From Megalonaias nervosa (Eukaryota; Mollusca; Bivalvia; Unionida; Unionidae): a stretch of DNA of 64,000 bases. Position numbers and translations under genes: made by a program. Of the stretch, positions 40,241 to 52,564 are shown piece by piece (position 1 is the first letter of the stretch; every line of letters begins with the position of its first letter). Where the stretch lies: contig JAECUM010012986.1 of assembly GCA_016617855.1 (NCBI GenBank), positions 30,907 to 94,906 on the forward strand. The letters are read 5' to 3'. The notes below the pieces were generated by a model. That model saw only the letters and a list, made by a program, of their open reading frames with translations. It did no database searches and was not told where the DNA came from.

Positions 40241-40490
40241 CTTGGGACCTTTACTAGTAAACCACTCAGCCACCTTGGGACCTTTACCAGTAAACCACTC
40301 AGCCACCTTGGGACCTTTACCTGTAAACCACTCAGCCACCTTGGGACCTTTACCAGTAAACCACTCAGCCACCTAGGGGCCTTTACCAGTAAACCACTCA
40401 GCCACCTAGGGGCCTTTACCAGTAAACCACTCAGCCACCTAGGGGCCTTTACCAGTAAACCACTCAGCCACCTAGGGGCCTTTACCAATT
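40225..40490 (-). repeat. 33-bp minisatellite made from the SINE tRNA-like head, 8 copies
   Basis: 'ccactcagccacct' recurs every 33 bp at 40229, 40262, 40295, 40328, 40361, 40394, 40427 and 40460. The first copy is the A-box end of the adjacent reverse SINE. Because 33 is divisible by 3, long repetitive frames run through it; they are not genes. Confidence 0.93.
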
Positions 40491-40699
40491 TCTCTTGAGC
40501 AGCAGTGAACATGACTTTCAAATCATAGTTCAGTTATTTTTCTGACAAAGTTTTTTTCATGAAGAACAGTAGTTTATTTAAGCATTTTTAAACTGAGTTG
40601 TTCACATTTCATTTTTAGGTGTACTGGACATAGACCAGAAGAACTTAAGGGATGGTCTATTGTCCATTTGTGCATCCATTTGCACTAGTTTGTCAGTGC

Positions 40700-41980
40700 T
40701 ACTCCTCCTGAATTACTTTCAGGATTGCCATGAAAACTTTACACACACAGTCCCATGATCTAGTTTGTCCTAAATGGAAATGGTACTGCTTGGACATCCA
40801 GTATTGACACTATGGGAGCCATCTTGAAAATCTATTTCTTAGTACTCATGCTGAATGAACAGTTATATCAACATGAGGTTTTCACTAAAATACTTCTTAT
40901 GGTATCTAGTTGGCCAGAAATAGAAATATTGCTGATGTGACATCCAATATGTCTTGATATCTTGTTATCCAGCTTGAAAATCTTATTATCCATTTTGAAA
41001 TTCTTGTTATCACTACCCCTCCAACATGGATGGTCATATTAAATGGGATTTTAGCTTGAAGACTTCTTATGATGATCTAGTTGGTCCTTAATAATAATGG
41101 TGCTTATCTGACATGCAATATGGCAGCTACAGTAGCCATCTTGAAAATCTTTATATTGCTGTTCCAACATGGCTGGTCATATCAACATGGAATTTTTACT
41201 GCAAGACTTGTTATGATGTCTAGCTGGTCTTAAACAAAAATGGTGCCTATTTCACATCCACTATGGTCACAATCTTGTCACAACTCAGCCTGAATAAAAA
41301 AAATTATAATTACATGGGAATTTTCAGCAGTAGAATTCTTATAATGTCCAGTCTGTCTTAAATGAAAATGGTGCCAACCTGACATACAATATAACATGCT
41401 ACTCCTGAAAGAATGATCAAATCAAAGGGAGGTTTTCACTAAAAGAATTCTAATGATATCTAGTTGGTCTTAAAATGGAAATGGTGCTGATCTGACATTC
41501 ATAATGGCCACCACAGCAGTCGTCTTGAAAATCTATTCCGTTCTTGAATGGAAAGATGTATCTTAAATATATCTGTATCTGCAATCTACCCAAAGGACGG
41601 TATATTAACATTGGGTTTTCATCAGTTGACTTCTTATGATACCTAGTTGGTCCTACATGAAATGGTACCAGTCATACATCCAATGTAACTGTCAACTGTC
41701 TTTAAAATCTTGTTGTCACTGCTGAATGGTTGGTCATTATAAATGGGATTTTCAACAAAATACTTCCAATTATGTCTGCTTGTCCTAAATGAAATGTTAC
41801 CAAGCTTGCATCCAATATGTGCACCACAACAACTAATTTTGACAATGTTATCACTGAGCAATATCAGAGATGGTTTCAACACTTGGAGTTAAGAGGAAAA
41901 AAATTCATCTTGCGGATTCCTAGATATTCTTTTTGCCCAGTAGAGTGCATCAGTCACAGCATGGGACTCTTGTTTTGTTG
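40700..41980 (+). repeat. Degenerate tandem/dispersed repeat, ~150-bp period
   Basis: Words such as 'ttggtcttaaatgaaaatgg', 'gacatccaatatg' and 'catcttgaaaatcttgtt' recur many times. The 3' end ('aatatcagagatggtttcaa', then 'gggactcttgtt') matches copies near 2940-3095 and 14220-14335. Confidence 0.7.
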
Positions 41981-42144
41981 AAAGTTTTCTTGCATATAAC
42001 CAGTGTTGTCATCAGTAAATATGGTGGATGGTAGAAAGTATGGAGTGTTAATCAGGAATTTGATATTGGAGCATAGTTTGCCAATTTCTTAAGCACTTCA
42101 AGGGGGTGGTTAGTGTATGCAGGTATATCTTAATATACCCCAAG

Positions 42145-42357
42145 TAGCCAGGTGGTCTCAGGCACTTGCCTTTACAGATCAATGACATCTCACCTCTGTC
42201 TTTGTGGGTTCTAGTCTCGGGCTTGGCCATTGTGTGAGAAACCTTGCTGTCCTTGGTTCTTCGGTTGTTTTCCAGTGTTGTGCCTCCACTAAATATACTG
42301 GCTGACATGTATCATGTGCTGCAGAATGATGTTAAACCATAACAGCAATAACAACCT
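42145..42357 (+). mobile_element. tRNA-derived SINE, family 1, diverged copy
   Basis: 'gacatctcacctctgtcttt', then 'gtgtgagaaaccttgctg' and 'catgtatcatgtgctgcaga', matches the SINE at 15316, ending in 'aacagcaataacaacc'. Confidence 0.75.
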
Positions 42358-42526
42358 ACTGCACCACTCGATTTTAAAGTGATTAACAAAGATTGAATCC
42401 AAAATACCATATAATTCATCATGTATGGCTTATCATTCAGCATTTATTGCTTCTGCTAAGCAGTGCTAGGCCAATACCATTTATCATTCATTTTTTATTC
42501 ATTCTGCATTCACTCATACTTATTTC

Positions 42527-42755
42527 AGATCATTCCATTGAATTTTCAAAGGGTACTTATTTCAGAATATTCCATTGAATTTCAAAGGGTACATACTTCA
42601 GATTATTCCATTGAATTTCAAAGGGTACATATTTCAGATCATTCCATTGAATTTCAAAGGGTATATATTTCAGATCATTCGAATGAATTTCAAAGGATAC
42701 ATATTTCAGATCATTCCATTGAATTTCAAAGGGTACATATTTTCAGAGTGTTGGT
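42527..42755 (+). repeat. 36-bp minisatellite, 6 copies
   Basis: 'gaatttcaaagggtacatat' plus 'ttcagatcattccatt' is repeated six times. The overlapping open frames here are repeat artefacts. Confidence 0.9.
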
Positions 42756-45700
42756 AAAGTTCAGTTTTCACTTCATTTTCTCCATTACATTTTGATGAGT
42801 TACAGCCCTAGAACTTTGTCCTTGCTTATTGAACTTGATCCAAAACACAAAGAACATGTTCTTCAGTGTTCTTAGAATAATTTGTATTTGAAAATGCCCA
42901 TACACTTATAGTTTATTGCAAAACAAGAAAATGTGCATCACATTCAACATGCTCTGCTATCTTTGTTCTCTTCACTCCCACTTTAGAAGTGGTGTGAGTT
43001 CTCTGCCTGAGAATAATGTTTGCAAACCAAATTCTTTTGAGGATGAGAATTTTCACAAGAACTTTGCTTATCAAGAACTATCTCACTCAAAGATGCATAA
43101 GGTTTCTTCAGTTACATCACATGAATACGGCCATCCATGTTTTGTAGACCTATTTCTAGCTTGGGTTTATTTCCCTTTTCAGCACTGATTAAAAATTCTC
43201 AAAAAAGCTATGACATTTCAGTTGCTCAAATCTGATTCAGTTATTTACAAGTACATGTACATCCTTTTAATGTGTTAGTCATAAACTGAGTCCATCTGAA
43301 ACCTTTATACCACTAGATTATTTCTCCATCAAATACATCACATGTTAACATTGGGAAATAAATTCTGCTATATCCTGAATCCAGCTCCTACTAAGCAAAA
43401 CTAAATGTTCTCAGACAAAGAACACGAAATCTCATTGATTACCTCCCCTTGTAACTACTGGGTGCCTGCCCATCAACCAGATGCCAGTTTAAGCTTTCAC
43501 TGCATTATGATGAACATCACACTATATTCTCTTTAGCCAAAGAAGATCAGCTTCAGTTCAACCCATCCATCTATAAAGTTTGTACAGCACTGACCATTAA
43601 TGTATTTGCTATCCATTATTTCAGGTTTTAATTGTGTGTATTTTTGCAGTTTGTGGACTTTGTTTTTCCAACATTGCACTTATTTGCACTATAATTGGTG
43701 CTTATTATTGTTGATTCATTTGTATGCACTGCTTGACTTTTCCATTTTTATTAATGAGTGCATTATTTTTATAGTGAACACTTCAGGCTGTTAGAATTCC
43801 TCATTATGTCATTCATGTTGTGTCAGTTACACAGTGATGACTAAATGTTCAACATGCAAGTGGATCAAGTTCACAGAGGATATGCATGAAACATGCCTCA
43901 CTTGCACTAAGTGATCTTCTGCTTCACTGTAAAGTGTCTCTACTAATGGGTTGGAGGTCATATGGTCCACATCACTGAGCAAGAGTTTGGAAAAGTAAAG
44001 ACATAGATGAAGTTGAAGTTGTCTGGGAACTTTGATACCTCAAGTCTTCTTCCTTAGATATCATAAGTAGCTAGTGTTGTGGGTTACTTCATGATGGTTT
44101 CCCACCTCTTCCATCCAAGACCATGTGACCCTTGTCTGCAGTGAGACTTACATCTGGTCAGCTTAATACGGATGACCAGTGTGACTGAGACACCTGTACT
44201 GTACTCTCCTCAGGTGTTGCTAGGGTAACGTATGCTGAGATTGGTACAGGAAACAACATCATAGTTGCTTAATTCTGGGTAGTTTCTATCCATTCATTTG
44301 TTGCACCTCTCCAATACAGTATGGAGTTGATGGGAGATTGTCTTCCCCATCTATGGTAGCCTAGCAGATATAATTAACCCACATTTTTGAGCATTCCCTT
44401 TGGGCCCATGGGCTATAACGCTGATCTTGATGACATATTTGATTAGTCATTCATGCTACACACCTGTGCTCCAGCTACCAGTCACCTGAGTAGTTGTTCT
44501 TTTTAACAATTTACCATAGGTCTGTTGCATTGACCACATGTGCAGCATACTAGCTAATCATTTCATTAAATGCAGAGTCATGCTGGGATCTGTCAAACCA
44601 GCCCATCCACTTCTCTGCCCTGTCCTGTCAGTACCTGTTCAACTGATCATCCAGTCAACTGCTGAGCTGATCTTCTGGCAGCCAATCCAGCATGTTCCTG
44701 ACATTAATATTGGTCAGACAAGTCGTATCATGTGTCTGGCCACTCATCTAACCAGCAAGCTGGTGTTCTTGATATATCCAGTGGATAGGTACCTTTTTGT
44801 GCATAGGGACAGTGGCACAACTTCATTCATGCTGCCTGAAATGATATATGAAGAGATTGAAGCAAAATGCTTGACAAGGACAACCTCCACAGAGAGGGGA
44901 AAGCCTTGATCATTTAGTTTACTCTGATCCCACCATGGAGCATATGGAGTATAATTTCATTGTGGCTACTGAGGAGATTTGTTTCCCTTTAAGTGCCCAC
45001 CATCTATAAGCCATAATTTTGAAGATGAGGACAAACACCCATCCTTCCATGTACTTCACTGTTGGTGAAGATCAAGGAGAGAAAATTTAAGTCTTTCTTT
45101 TCAGAAAGCCAGTTACCAGTATCATTTCTAACTAGCTAGTACTACACAAACTCAAACTTGTACAGGGCCAATTAGCTAAGACTGGACAAGAATGTTGCTT
45201 TGAGAACATGTTGATCCCATTATTCTTTAAAGAGGATTGTCATGAATTCCATGCCACTTCCAGGTTGTTGCAGAACATGGTGTCTTTTATCTATGCTGAA
45301 TCTGGCAAACAGGTTGGGCAGTGATCATATATGGGAATCTACCACCCATATTGCCTGGGTGATTTACATGGCCATGCATCACTCTTTCACCAATACCACA
45401 ATGACTTTTTCCAGTTTAGATTTGTATTTCCAGTTTGGATTTGTAAAACAAGATGCCTTTCTGCGATCCTCATCATTTAAAGCTTGCCATTCCCTGGCTT
45501 TACATTCACTCCTCTGATAAGGTATAATTGCTGTCTTGGTGGCTGCATTGAAGACATGAAGAAGCAGGTGGCACAAAACTACCTTTGCTGACTGTTAGGC
45601 TATAACATCCAGAACCACACTGGAGAGATGATTGCAGGCAAAGAGAGAAGGTCAAACACCACTCAGCAGAAGCAGTTTCTGTTGCAATCTAATTTGAGGC

Positions 45701-46317
45701 AGTACCAGGCTCAGCAGTTTAATAAAGGGGGATAATAAATAAATTATCTCCTTCCCCAGACCTCCCAACATACAGAATAGCTTTGCCAACTCAAACGTCT
45801 GCCAATAATATGCCTGTAGGTCCCTAATTCCTTCATTTTAAGCACTCTTGGATTGGCCTTTTCTTCAAAGCAAATGGGAAATCTAGGTTATTTCAGAGGA
45901 GTTTCAGATTTAGTTTATAACCCCCCCCCCATTTTCTTCCCCTTGATGGAGCTTCCATCTGATCCAAAGAAGGTGGGAACTGTAACGGAGATTTGCTTCT
46001 TGCTCTCCAAGTAGACAGTAAAGAGAGTTCACAAACTGAACTTGCCAGGGTTCAATTTCAAAGTTCTTCTCATACCCAAAACATTGGGAAGCTCTAGATG
46101 ACAACTGCTCCACAATTACTATTCTTGATTTGCTAAATGCAGTGGCTGATTTGATTTGTCTTGGCAGCCATTTAATGTCTGCGGATTTCACTGGCTGAGT
46201 AGTGCCTCTATTCCAAATGCACAGACTGTATTAAAGTAAAAACACGTACTGCTTCATTGGTAAGACAGTCAATGGTTTATGACAGAAATTCCTCTGGAGA
46301 ATCTACAGTTGGAGATA

Positions 46318-46514
46318 TGATTTATATGGACACCAGCTCATATGGTTATAAGATTTATATGGACACCAGCTCATATGGTTATAAGATTTATATGGACACC
46401 AGCTCATATGGTTATATGATTTATATGGACACCAGCTCATATGGTTATATGATTTATATGGACACAAGCTCATATGGTTATATGATTTATATGGACATCA
46501 GCTCATATGGTTAA
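46318..46514 (+). repeat. 33-bp minisatellite, 6 copies
   Basis: 'gatttatatggacaccagct' plus 'catatggttat(a)' repeats every 33 bp. The long frame through it (MDTSSYGYMIY type) is an artefact of the period. Confidence 0.92.
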
Positions 46515-48850
46515 CCTGTTGCCCCACAGTCAGCAGCAACTGGATATCAGAGGAGAAATCACTTTATTTCAACATTTTAGAAAAGCAGGTTGCAGTAAAT
46601 GATTTCTTTCTTCAGGAAGGATCAACATTGCAAATGGATAATTCTCTTAATACTGCACTCAGTGGTGGTGACTTTCTTGAATGAGAAAGCAAAAGTTTCA
46701 GCAAATTATGTTTCTTTAAGAATACTTACCCAATCACATCACTTAAAATCCCTCCCAGCCACCCGCCATGTGAACATCCTTGTTAGTTTATCGCTTAGCC
46801 ATAAACTAGTGACACCTGGTGGTGGCAAGGACATGTAATTAGCAAGAATTATTGCTCTGATTTCCATCTTTTAGGCAGGCTGGATTTGCAGGCTTATATT
46901 CTTAACGTAATGTGATTGGGTAAAATTTCTCAGAGAAACAGAATTTACTAAGAAATTTGCTTTCAATTTTTTCAGGAAGGATCAACTCTGCAAAATGATA
47001 AGTCTCCTAATGCTGCACTCACTGGTGGTGACCTACCTCCTCAGTCAGGTGACGGACCAAATCAACTAACCTATACTACATTCCAGTCTTGGAGTTTCTC
47101 TGCTGGTGTGCCTAGCTCAGAATTGTGGTCCACAAATTGACACATTCTTGTAAGCTGAATGTTCTAGCCAACTCCTTGTCATAAAAGGTCCAGACTCTTT
47201 AGACACTGGTCCATTCATTTGTTGGCCTTTATGCAGATTTATGCTTTGTGTGTGTTCAGTGATATTGCAGTTAGCAATAGAGTGGAACTGCAAACCCCCT
47301 ACCTTCATCTCTCCAGTTCAGGATCCAGATCCTAGGCTATGGATGCTCTATCAATCACTTGGGAGTTGTTTTGGGGCTATTCTTTTGCCCCAATTGTTCC
47401 ATTACTGATGATAGTACAGAAAATGAGGGGCCAGGCCAGCACAGTCATTTTGATAGCTCATTTGGGACAAAGCCTGGGCTTCGTGGTAGATGGATATAGG
47501 CTCTGTCAAGAAAGTATCCTACTTGCTGTCCAACTTTAACCTAAATAGGTAGAAATCACTCACCTTGCTTCCTAAGTGGAATGTTGTATGGGTTTGGACA
47601 TGGCTCAACTTTGCTTTGCATTCAGGGTGGGTGTGTTGCATGCTCTTTTGATGGCTTTTTATCATAGTTACCATCTGGTAGCAGTCAGAAAGTTCTCATC
47701 CACTTCCTGTCATGCAGTGATAGAAGACCTGGTCTGAGCTTTCAAGCACTAATTGAAATCCATGCATAGTCGCCCTCTCAAGATTTTATCTATGAGATGT
47801 GGCATCACAGAGACAAGAATTGAAATTGATGAGCCAACTGGCTGTAGCTCAGATGACTATCAGACCCAGTAGACATTAGCACAACTCGCATGGAAGGGTT
47901 TTCTCCTTTTGCAGGTTTCACATAGATATTTTCTCAGCAAGAAAACATTATTCATTTCTTATTACCATTGTATTGATGTTATGTGTCAAATGATTGCCAG
48001 TAATACTAGGTTCATGTTTGTTGACCAATTTTATCCTTCATGTAGGAACTTCAGCTCCATTTCCCTTAAGAGATATCCATGTTGGAGTTTGGATGCTCAT
48101 TCATGTCTTATTCAATAGTACATGTTCTCAGAACATTTAAGATGCTTGAGGAATGTATTTGATGGAGAAAAACACTTTTGTGCTAATTTATTAGTACAGT
48201 GTTTTGCAACTTTATGTATTTCTGTGAATACTTACTCGATCAAAAATATCTAAAGTCCTCTCACACCTCATTCTATAACTTCCCTTAAACTGGTAAAAAT
48301 TTGGTTGATGGGTAGGCACCTGGTGGTGGTAATTGGAAGTAAGTTTTTTCCCTTTGTTTGTATGGTATATAGACAAGAAAGACAAGACTGTCTGGATTTG
48401 AGAATTATCTGGATTTGAGAGGCAGCAGAGTTTATTCCAAGCATTTAAAGTGATCAGGTAAGTATTCTCAGAGAAACATAATATTCTATGATTTTACTTT
48501 CCAGGATTGTGTGTTCTCCTTTCTAGTTACACCTATGAAAATGAACGCATGGGTCTTTTAAAGGTGAATTATCTCAGAAAAATGTTATTTGCATAGTAAT
48601 TTTTTTATAATGCCATTAAATGATTTAGTGGATCTCCTTAAGAAATATATTCATCTGTTTCAAAATAGATGATGATCCCATGATGCCTTGGGTCATGACC
48701 TCTTCCAGCAATAGCCAAAAATCTTCATACATATACATTTGTCTGTATCACTACAGCCCTATTATTTAAAGATATATGGAATATTAATCATGCTGAGTTT
48801 TTACAGCACATACAGCATGCATTTGTTTTAACAAGAAACTTTCATTTCAG

Positions 48851-48935
48851 AGAGCATGTAACTGGGCCTCAGCTTTTGATCCCTTAGATGCCCTCCTGGA
48901 GACTTCTGAGGATGAACCACTAACAGTATCAGCAG
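48851..48935 (+). CDS. ARB2A: ARB2A exon H
   Basis: Acceptor TTTCATTTCAG ends at 48850 and donor GTTCTC starts at 48936. It encodes a peptide with ACNWASAFDPLDALLE and ...VSAG, matching the conserved CNWV.S..PLD......(P)..SAGT segment. It ends one base into the Gly codon completed by exon 52206. Confidence 0.88.
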
Positions 48936-49181
48936 GTTCTCCATGACTGTGAATGCCATACCCTTAAGGATGTTTGCTTATACTATATCAATTTTTATTG
49001 TGCAGTTTGAATTGATGTAGTCATTATATTACAGCATTGATATGTCAGTTGTTGGCATCATAGTGGTGTAACCTGTGGTAGATGTTGGATTTAAAATGAT
49101 GCAGTTGTGACCTCTATGAAATAATTGAATAAAATGTTTCTACAATCGCAGATAGTGAGACATTCACCATACTACTTGATA

Positions 49182-49535
49182 CATAGGTTGACCTTGTGAT
49201 AACTCTCTGAAATTTGTCAAACTTGGTACATATTTTGACTATATGATAACCATCTGAAATTCACCAAACTTGGTACACATGTTGAGTATATGATAACCAT
49301 CTGAAATTCACCTGACTTGGTACACATGTTGACTATGTGATAAACCTTTGAAATTCACCTGACATGGTACACATGTTGACTGTGATAACCCTATGAAATT
49401 CAACAAACTTGGTACATAGGTTGACTATGTGATAACCTTATGAAATTCAACAAACTCGGTACATAGGTTGACTATGTGATAACCTTATGAAATTCAACAA
49501 ACTCGGTACATAGGTTGACTATGTGATAACCATCT
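49182..49535 (+). repeat. ~47-bp minisatellite, 7 copies
   Basis: 'ggtaca' recurs at 49225, 49271, 49319, 49366, 49411, 49458 and 49504 within 'aaattca(c/a)caaacttggtac' and 'ttgactatgtgataacc'. Confidence 0.9.
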
Positions 49536-49631
49536 GCAAGAGGGATATTGTTTTTAAGACCCTCTTATAAGGTCCATCAGAGGAGATAAAAGGTGAAATT
49601 GGCACAAATTGCATTTGTAGTGATATTTTTG

Positions 49632-49918
49632 AATGTTCTACAGTGGACTAGTGGTTAGAGTGTCTGCCACAGGTGTGGGAAGTCATGGGATCGAACCCCA
49701 TCCAATTCATACCAAAGACTTATTTAAAAAATGGTATTAACAGCATAGGACTAGTTGGCCTGGTGTCAGGATAATGTGACTGGGTGGAACATGATGCTAC
49801 TTGTTTGTAGCATGATGCCTCAGTGCTAGACATCACTATAAACTGCCACACTACAGACATCATAGCGGTATGACTGAAAAATTGTTAAAGCTACATTAAA
49901 AAATCCAAATCACACACA
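49632..49918 (+). mobile_element. tRNA-derived SINE, family 2, diverged copy
   Basis: The head 'gtggactagtggttagagtg' and B box 'gggatcgaacccc' are followed by the same body as 18893-19212, ending in a CACACA-containing tail. Confidence 0.85.
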
Positions 49919-50314
49919 AAAATCTATTTGTCACTTTACTCAGTGGTCACCTAATCACAATGACCATTCTAATTCCCTGCTTCTTGGTAAATTTCCTGTA
50001 TCAATGTCCTGTATGTAATGTTCACCAGCATTCTTTAGTCAGTAGTCAAGTGTTTCCTACCAAACAGTGGTTTCTCTTTGGCTTATGCGGTCACTTGAGT
50101 GTATCTACAATGACTAAGTAATCTGTGCAAATTGAATTTTTGTGTCATGAGGAAGGCATTGGGAATATCTTGTGGATTGTTGTGCAAACATTTCTTATCT
50201 CACTTGCACTCATAATTCCAGTCAAGTTTACAGTGTAACTGAAAGGCGTCAATATGTCAGATTTGAAAGTGAGACAGTTTTTATCATCACTGTTGAGGAT
50301 TGAAGCAATCTATT

Positions 50315-50322
50315 TGCTGGAT

Positions 50323-50403
<81 letters not shown>

Positions 50404-50726
50404 TTTGGATTTTTAACATAACTCTGAGAATTTTTCAGTCATATTGCTGTGATGTCTCCATTGTTGCAGTTTATAGTGATGTCTAGCACTAGGGCATCAT
50501 GCCACAGACATGTAGCATGATGTCCCAAGCAGTCACATTATCCTGACACCAGGCCAACCAGTTCTAACACTAACCTCTCAATGCTGAGCGCCCTGCAAAG
50601 CAGCTGTATTAGTACCATTTTTATAAGTCTTTGGTATGACTTAGCTGTGGTTCGAACATTTGACCTCCCGCATCTGAGGCAGACACTCTAACCACTAGGC
50701 CACATGAGTGGTTCTGCTGGATGGTG
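50315..50726 (-). mobile_element. tRNA-derived SINE, family 2, reverse copy with target duplication
   Basis: The reverse complement of the body matches 18893-19212. A 12-bp duplication TGCTGGATGGTG flanks it at 50315-50326 and 50715-50726. The (TG)n(AG)n tract at 50323-50402 is inside the duplication, on the side of the SINE's CA-rich tail. Confidence 0.88.
50323..50402 (+). repeat. (TG)n-(AG)n microsatellite
   Basis: About 30 TG units followed by about 9 AG units; the expanded tail of the reverse SINE. Confidence 0.95.
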
Positions 50727-51428
50727 AGAAAAGTAGACATGCTATCACAGTAGAAATGTGCCATTGTGACAGGTATAGCTAGTTATCTTCAGCTAAGAAA
50801 ATGTTTGTCTTTAAGAAGAGACGCGAGTTACATCCCTTTTCATGGTCAGGGGTTATTTAAAATTTGTCTGTAAAGTCAGGCAAGGTTTTGATTCATGGGT
50901 CACAAAGAATAGCCATATATGGTTTCATTGGGTTTCCGTTCATAACAGACTTCTCACAACAGTCTTCTGATCTTTTCAAGTTGAGCAATTGGCTAATCCA
51001 GATAATATCTTTGAAGCTTGAACTGCTGTTTCTAAGTGAAACTTGTACAAGTTGACTGACAAAAGAGTCAGTCCTGTTTTACAATCATATGTAAGCTGTA
51101 AGTCAGTAGTGAAATTATTGTTTTGTCATGGTGCACAAAATAAAGATCAGTGATTATTTTATGTCAGTGATGATTGAATTTATAGGATTAAAAATTAAAA
51201 TGAGCTGAATACAGTAATCTTGTGTGGAACATAAATTTGGGAGAGAACAACATATATACATATGTCATGAAGAGTGCACATAATAACAATAATAATATTA
51301 AATGATGTTTGGTGCATGGTATTTGTTCAAAAACAAAGTTTAAAAGTTGAACCTGTGTACAGAGATCACCTGTGTATAATGGTCAGTTTTGCCATCTCCC
51401 ATGGGTGGCCTTTGTTTTCAGGTTTGAC

Positions 51429-51521
<93 letters not shown>
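51429..51521 (+). repeat. (TA)n microsatellite
   Basis: Nearly pure alternating TA with two interruptions (TACATA). Confidence 0.95.
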
Positions 51522-51522
<1 letters not shown>

Positions 51523-52205
51523 ATTTTAGGGTGTTGACAGATGAAACAGACTATTCAGTGGAGACTATGTTTTCTTATAAGTGACCATTGCTTTTACATA
51601 GAAAGAATTTAACCACAGTTTCCTTACTTTTGACATTAATAGTAAATACATAAATCCATGTCCAGACTCTCACAATGCCCCAAAATATTTCACAAAATAT
51701 CTAACTTGTTTAGTGATTTATGTGACCTGTAGATAAATGAAATAAGTTTTTATAGGTGTAATGTAAGCAGTCTTTTGTCTTTTATGTCTGGTAAACGTCC
51801 ACCCAAATAATATATTTAGTATTTCATATCAGTGTAAAATACGGGTATGTTAATTACTTATATTTCATGTAAAATCACTCCTGTAAGATGTATTCTAGAA
51901 ATCAAATACAATAGGAAGATGGTAGAGGGCACTTTTTGATACACCCACTACTATTAAATTTACTTTGTCAGTACCAAATACTTGTGCAAAATGCAGTTGA
52001 AAATTACAGCTGCCTTCAAATAACCTTCACATTGATGTGCTTTCCTACCTTGTAAACTGTTCCTACATATCTTATTTTTTGAGGCATTGTACACAAGTAG
52101 TTTTATCATTGTTATGTGATATTGATCTGCTTTCCATGGATATTTTTCTTGCATCTTTTTGTGCAATTATGTCAGACTTCAGTTGCATTTTAATTTTTTT
52201 TTCAG

Positions 52206-52564
52206 GGACTGATCAGCATGACATGACGAGTCCATGCAGTATGAACTCCATTTTCAAATTTTTCACGGAGCGGTATGAAAGGACATTACATCCTGCAGAG
52301 CACAAGAGTAGTAGCATTATTAGCAAGAGATTTTCTCCTGAGAGGTCAATGGTTAGAGGTCAAGGGGAGGGGAAAGACTCAGAGGAGGAGTCTGATACCA
52401 CTGCTACCAAATCCGATGATGAGGCTGGTCCTACCAAAGAAGATAAGAATGAAATGTTATCACAGATACCTTTCGTAGATGATGTAGAAATGGAAGAGAG
52501 ACCACAGCCACAAGGCAGAGCTGAAGGGGAGAACCCAAACTCACCCCCCAAAAGTGAACTATAG
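52206..52564 (+). CDS. ARB2A: ARB2A last coding exon with stop
   Basis: Acceptor TTTTTTTTCAG ends at 52205. The exon completes SAGTDQHDMTSPCSMNSIFK, then FFTERYE, matching the family's SAGTD.HE.TSW...SIF.FF.E, and continues as a long polar, acidic and low-complexity tail ending at TAG 52562-52564. The tail is longer and more acidic (SEEESDTTATKSDDEAG) than I recall for vertebrate orthologues. The 3' UTR follows; its end cannot be fixed, although AATAAA-type signals occur downstream (for example in 'gataaataaatccc', about 53334). Confidence 0.9.

Larger units (their letters stand above)
39785..48850. other. Intron G-H, repeat-rich, no gene
   Basis: Besides the SINEs and minisatellites listed, 43400-48480 is less AT-rich and contains inverted and repeated words such as 'aatacttac(c/t)', '(t)tctcagagaaac' and 'ggaaggatcaac' (46616 and 46976). 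It also shares a ~300-bp repeat (43440-43750) with 19630-19880. It may be an old retroelement of DIRS or LTR type, but I could not read a single diagnostic domain. Confidence 0.45.

Noticed and set aside
40043..40521. Two overlapping open frames with an 11-residue repeat (APRWLSGLLVK / VAEWFTGKGPK type)
   Set aside because: Products of an 8-copy, 33-bp minisatellite derived from a SINE head; no start context, no family and both frames open for the same reason.
42463..42795. Open frames through 'FQRVHISDHSIE' repeats
   Set aside because: 36-bp minisatellite, open in more than one frame.
46257..46514. Open frame with MDTSSYGYMIY repeats
   Set aside because: 33-bp minisatellite in an intron; the period divisible by three keeps the frame open.
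43400..48480. Complete retroelement with coding capacity
   Set aside because: Frames are short and interrupted, and no reverse transcriptase, recombinase or protease motif could be read; left as unclassified repeat-rich DNA.
51274..51584. Frames of alternating Tyr-Ile
   Set aside because: Translation of a TA microsatellite.
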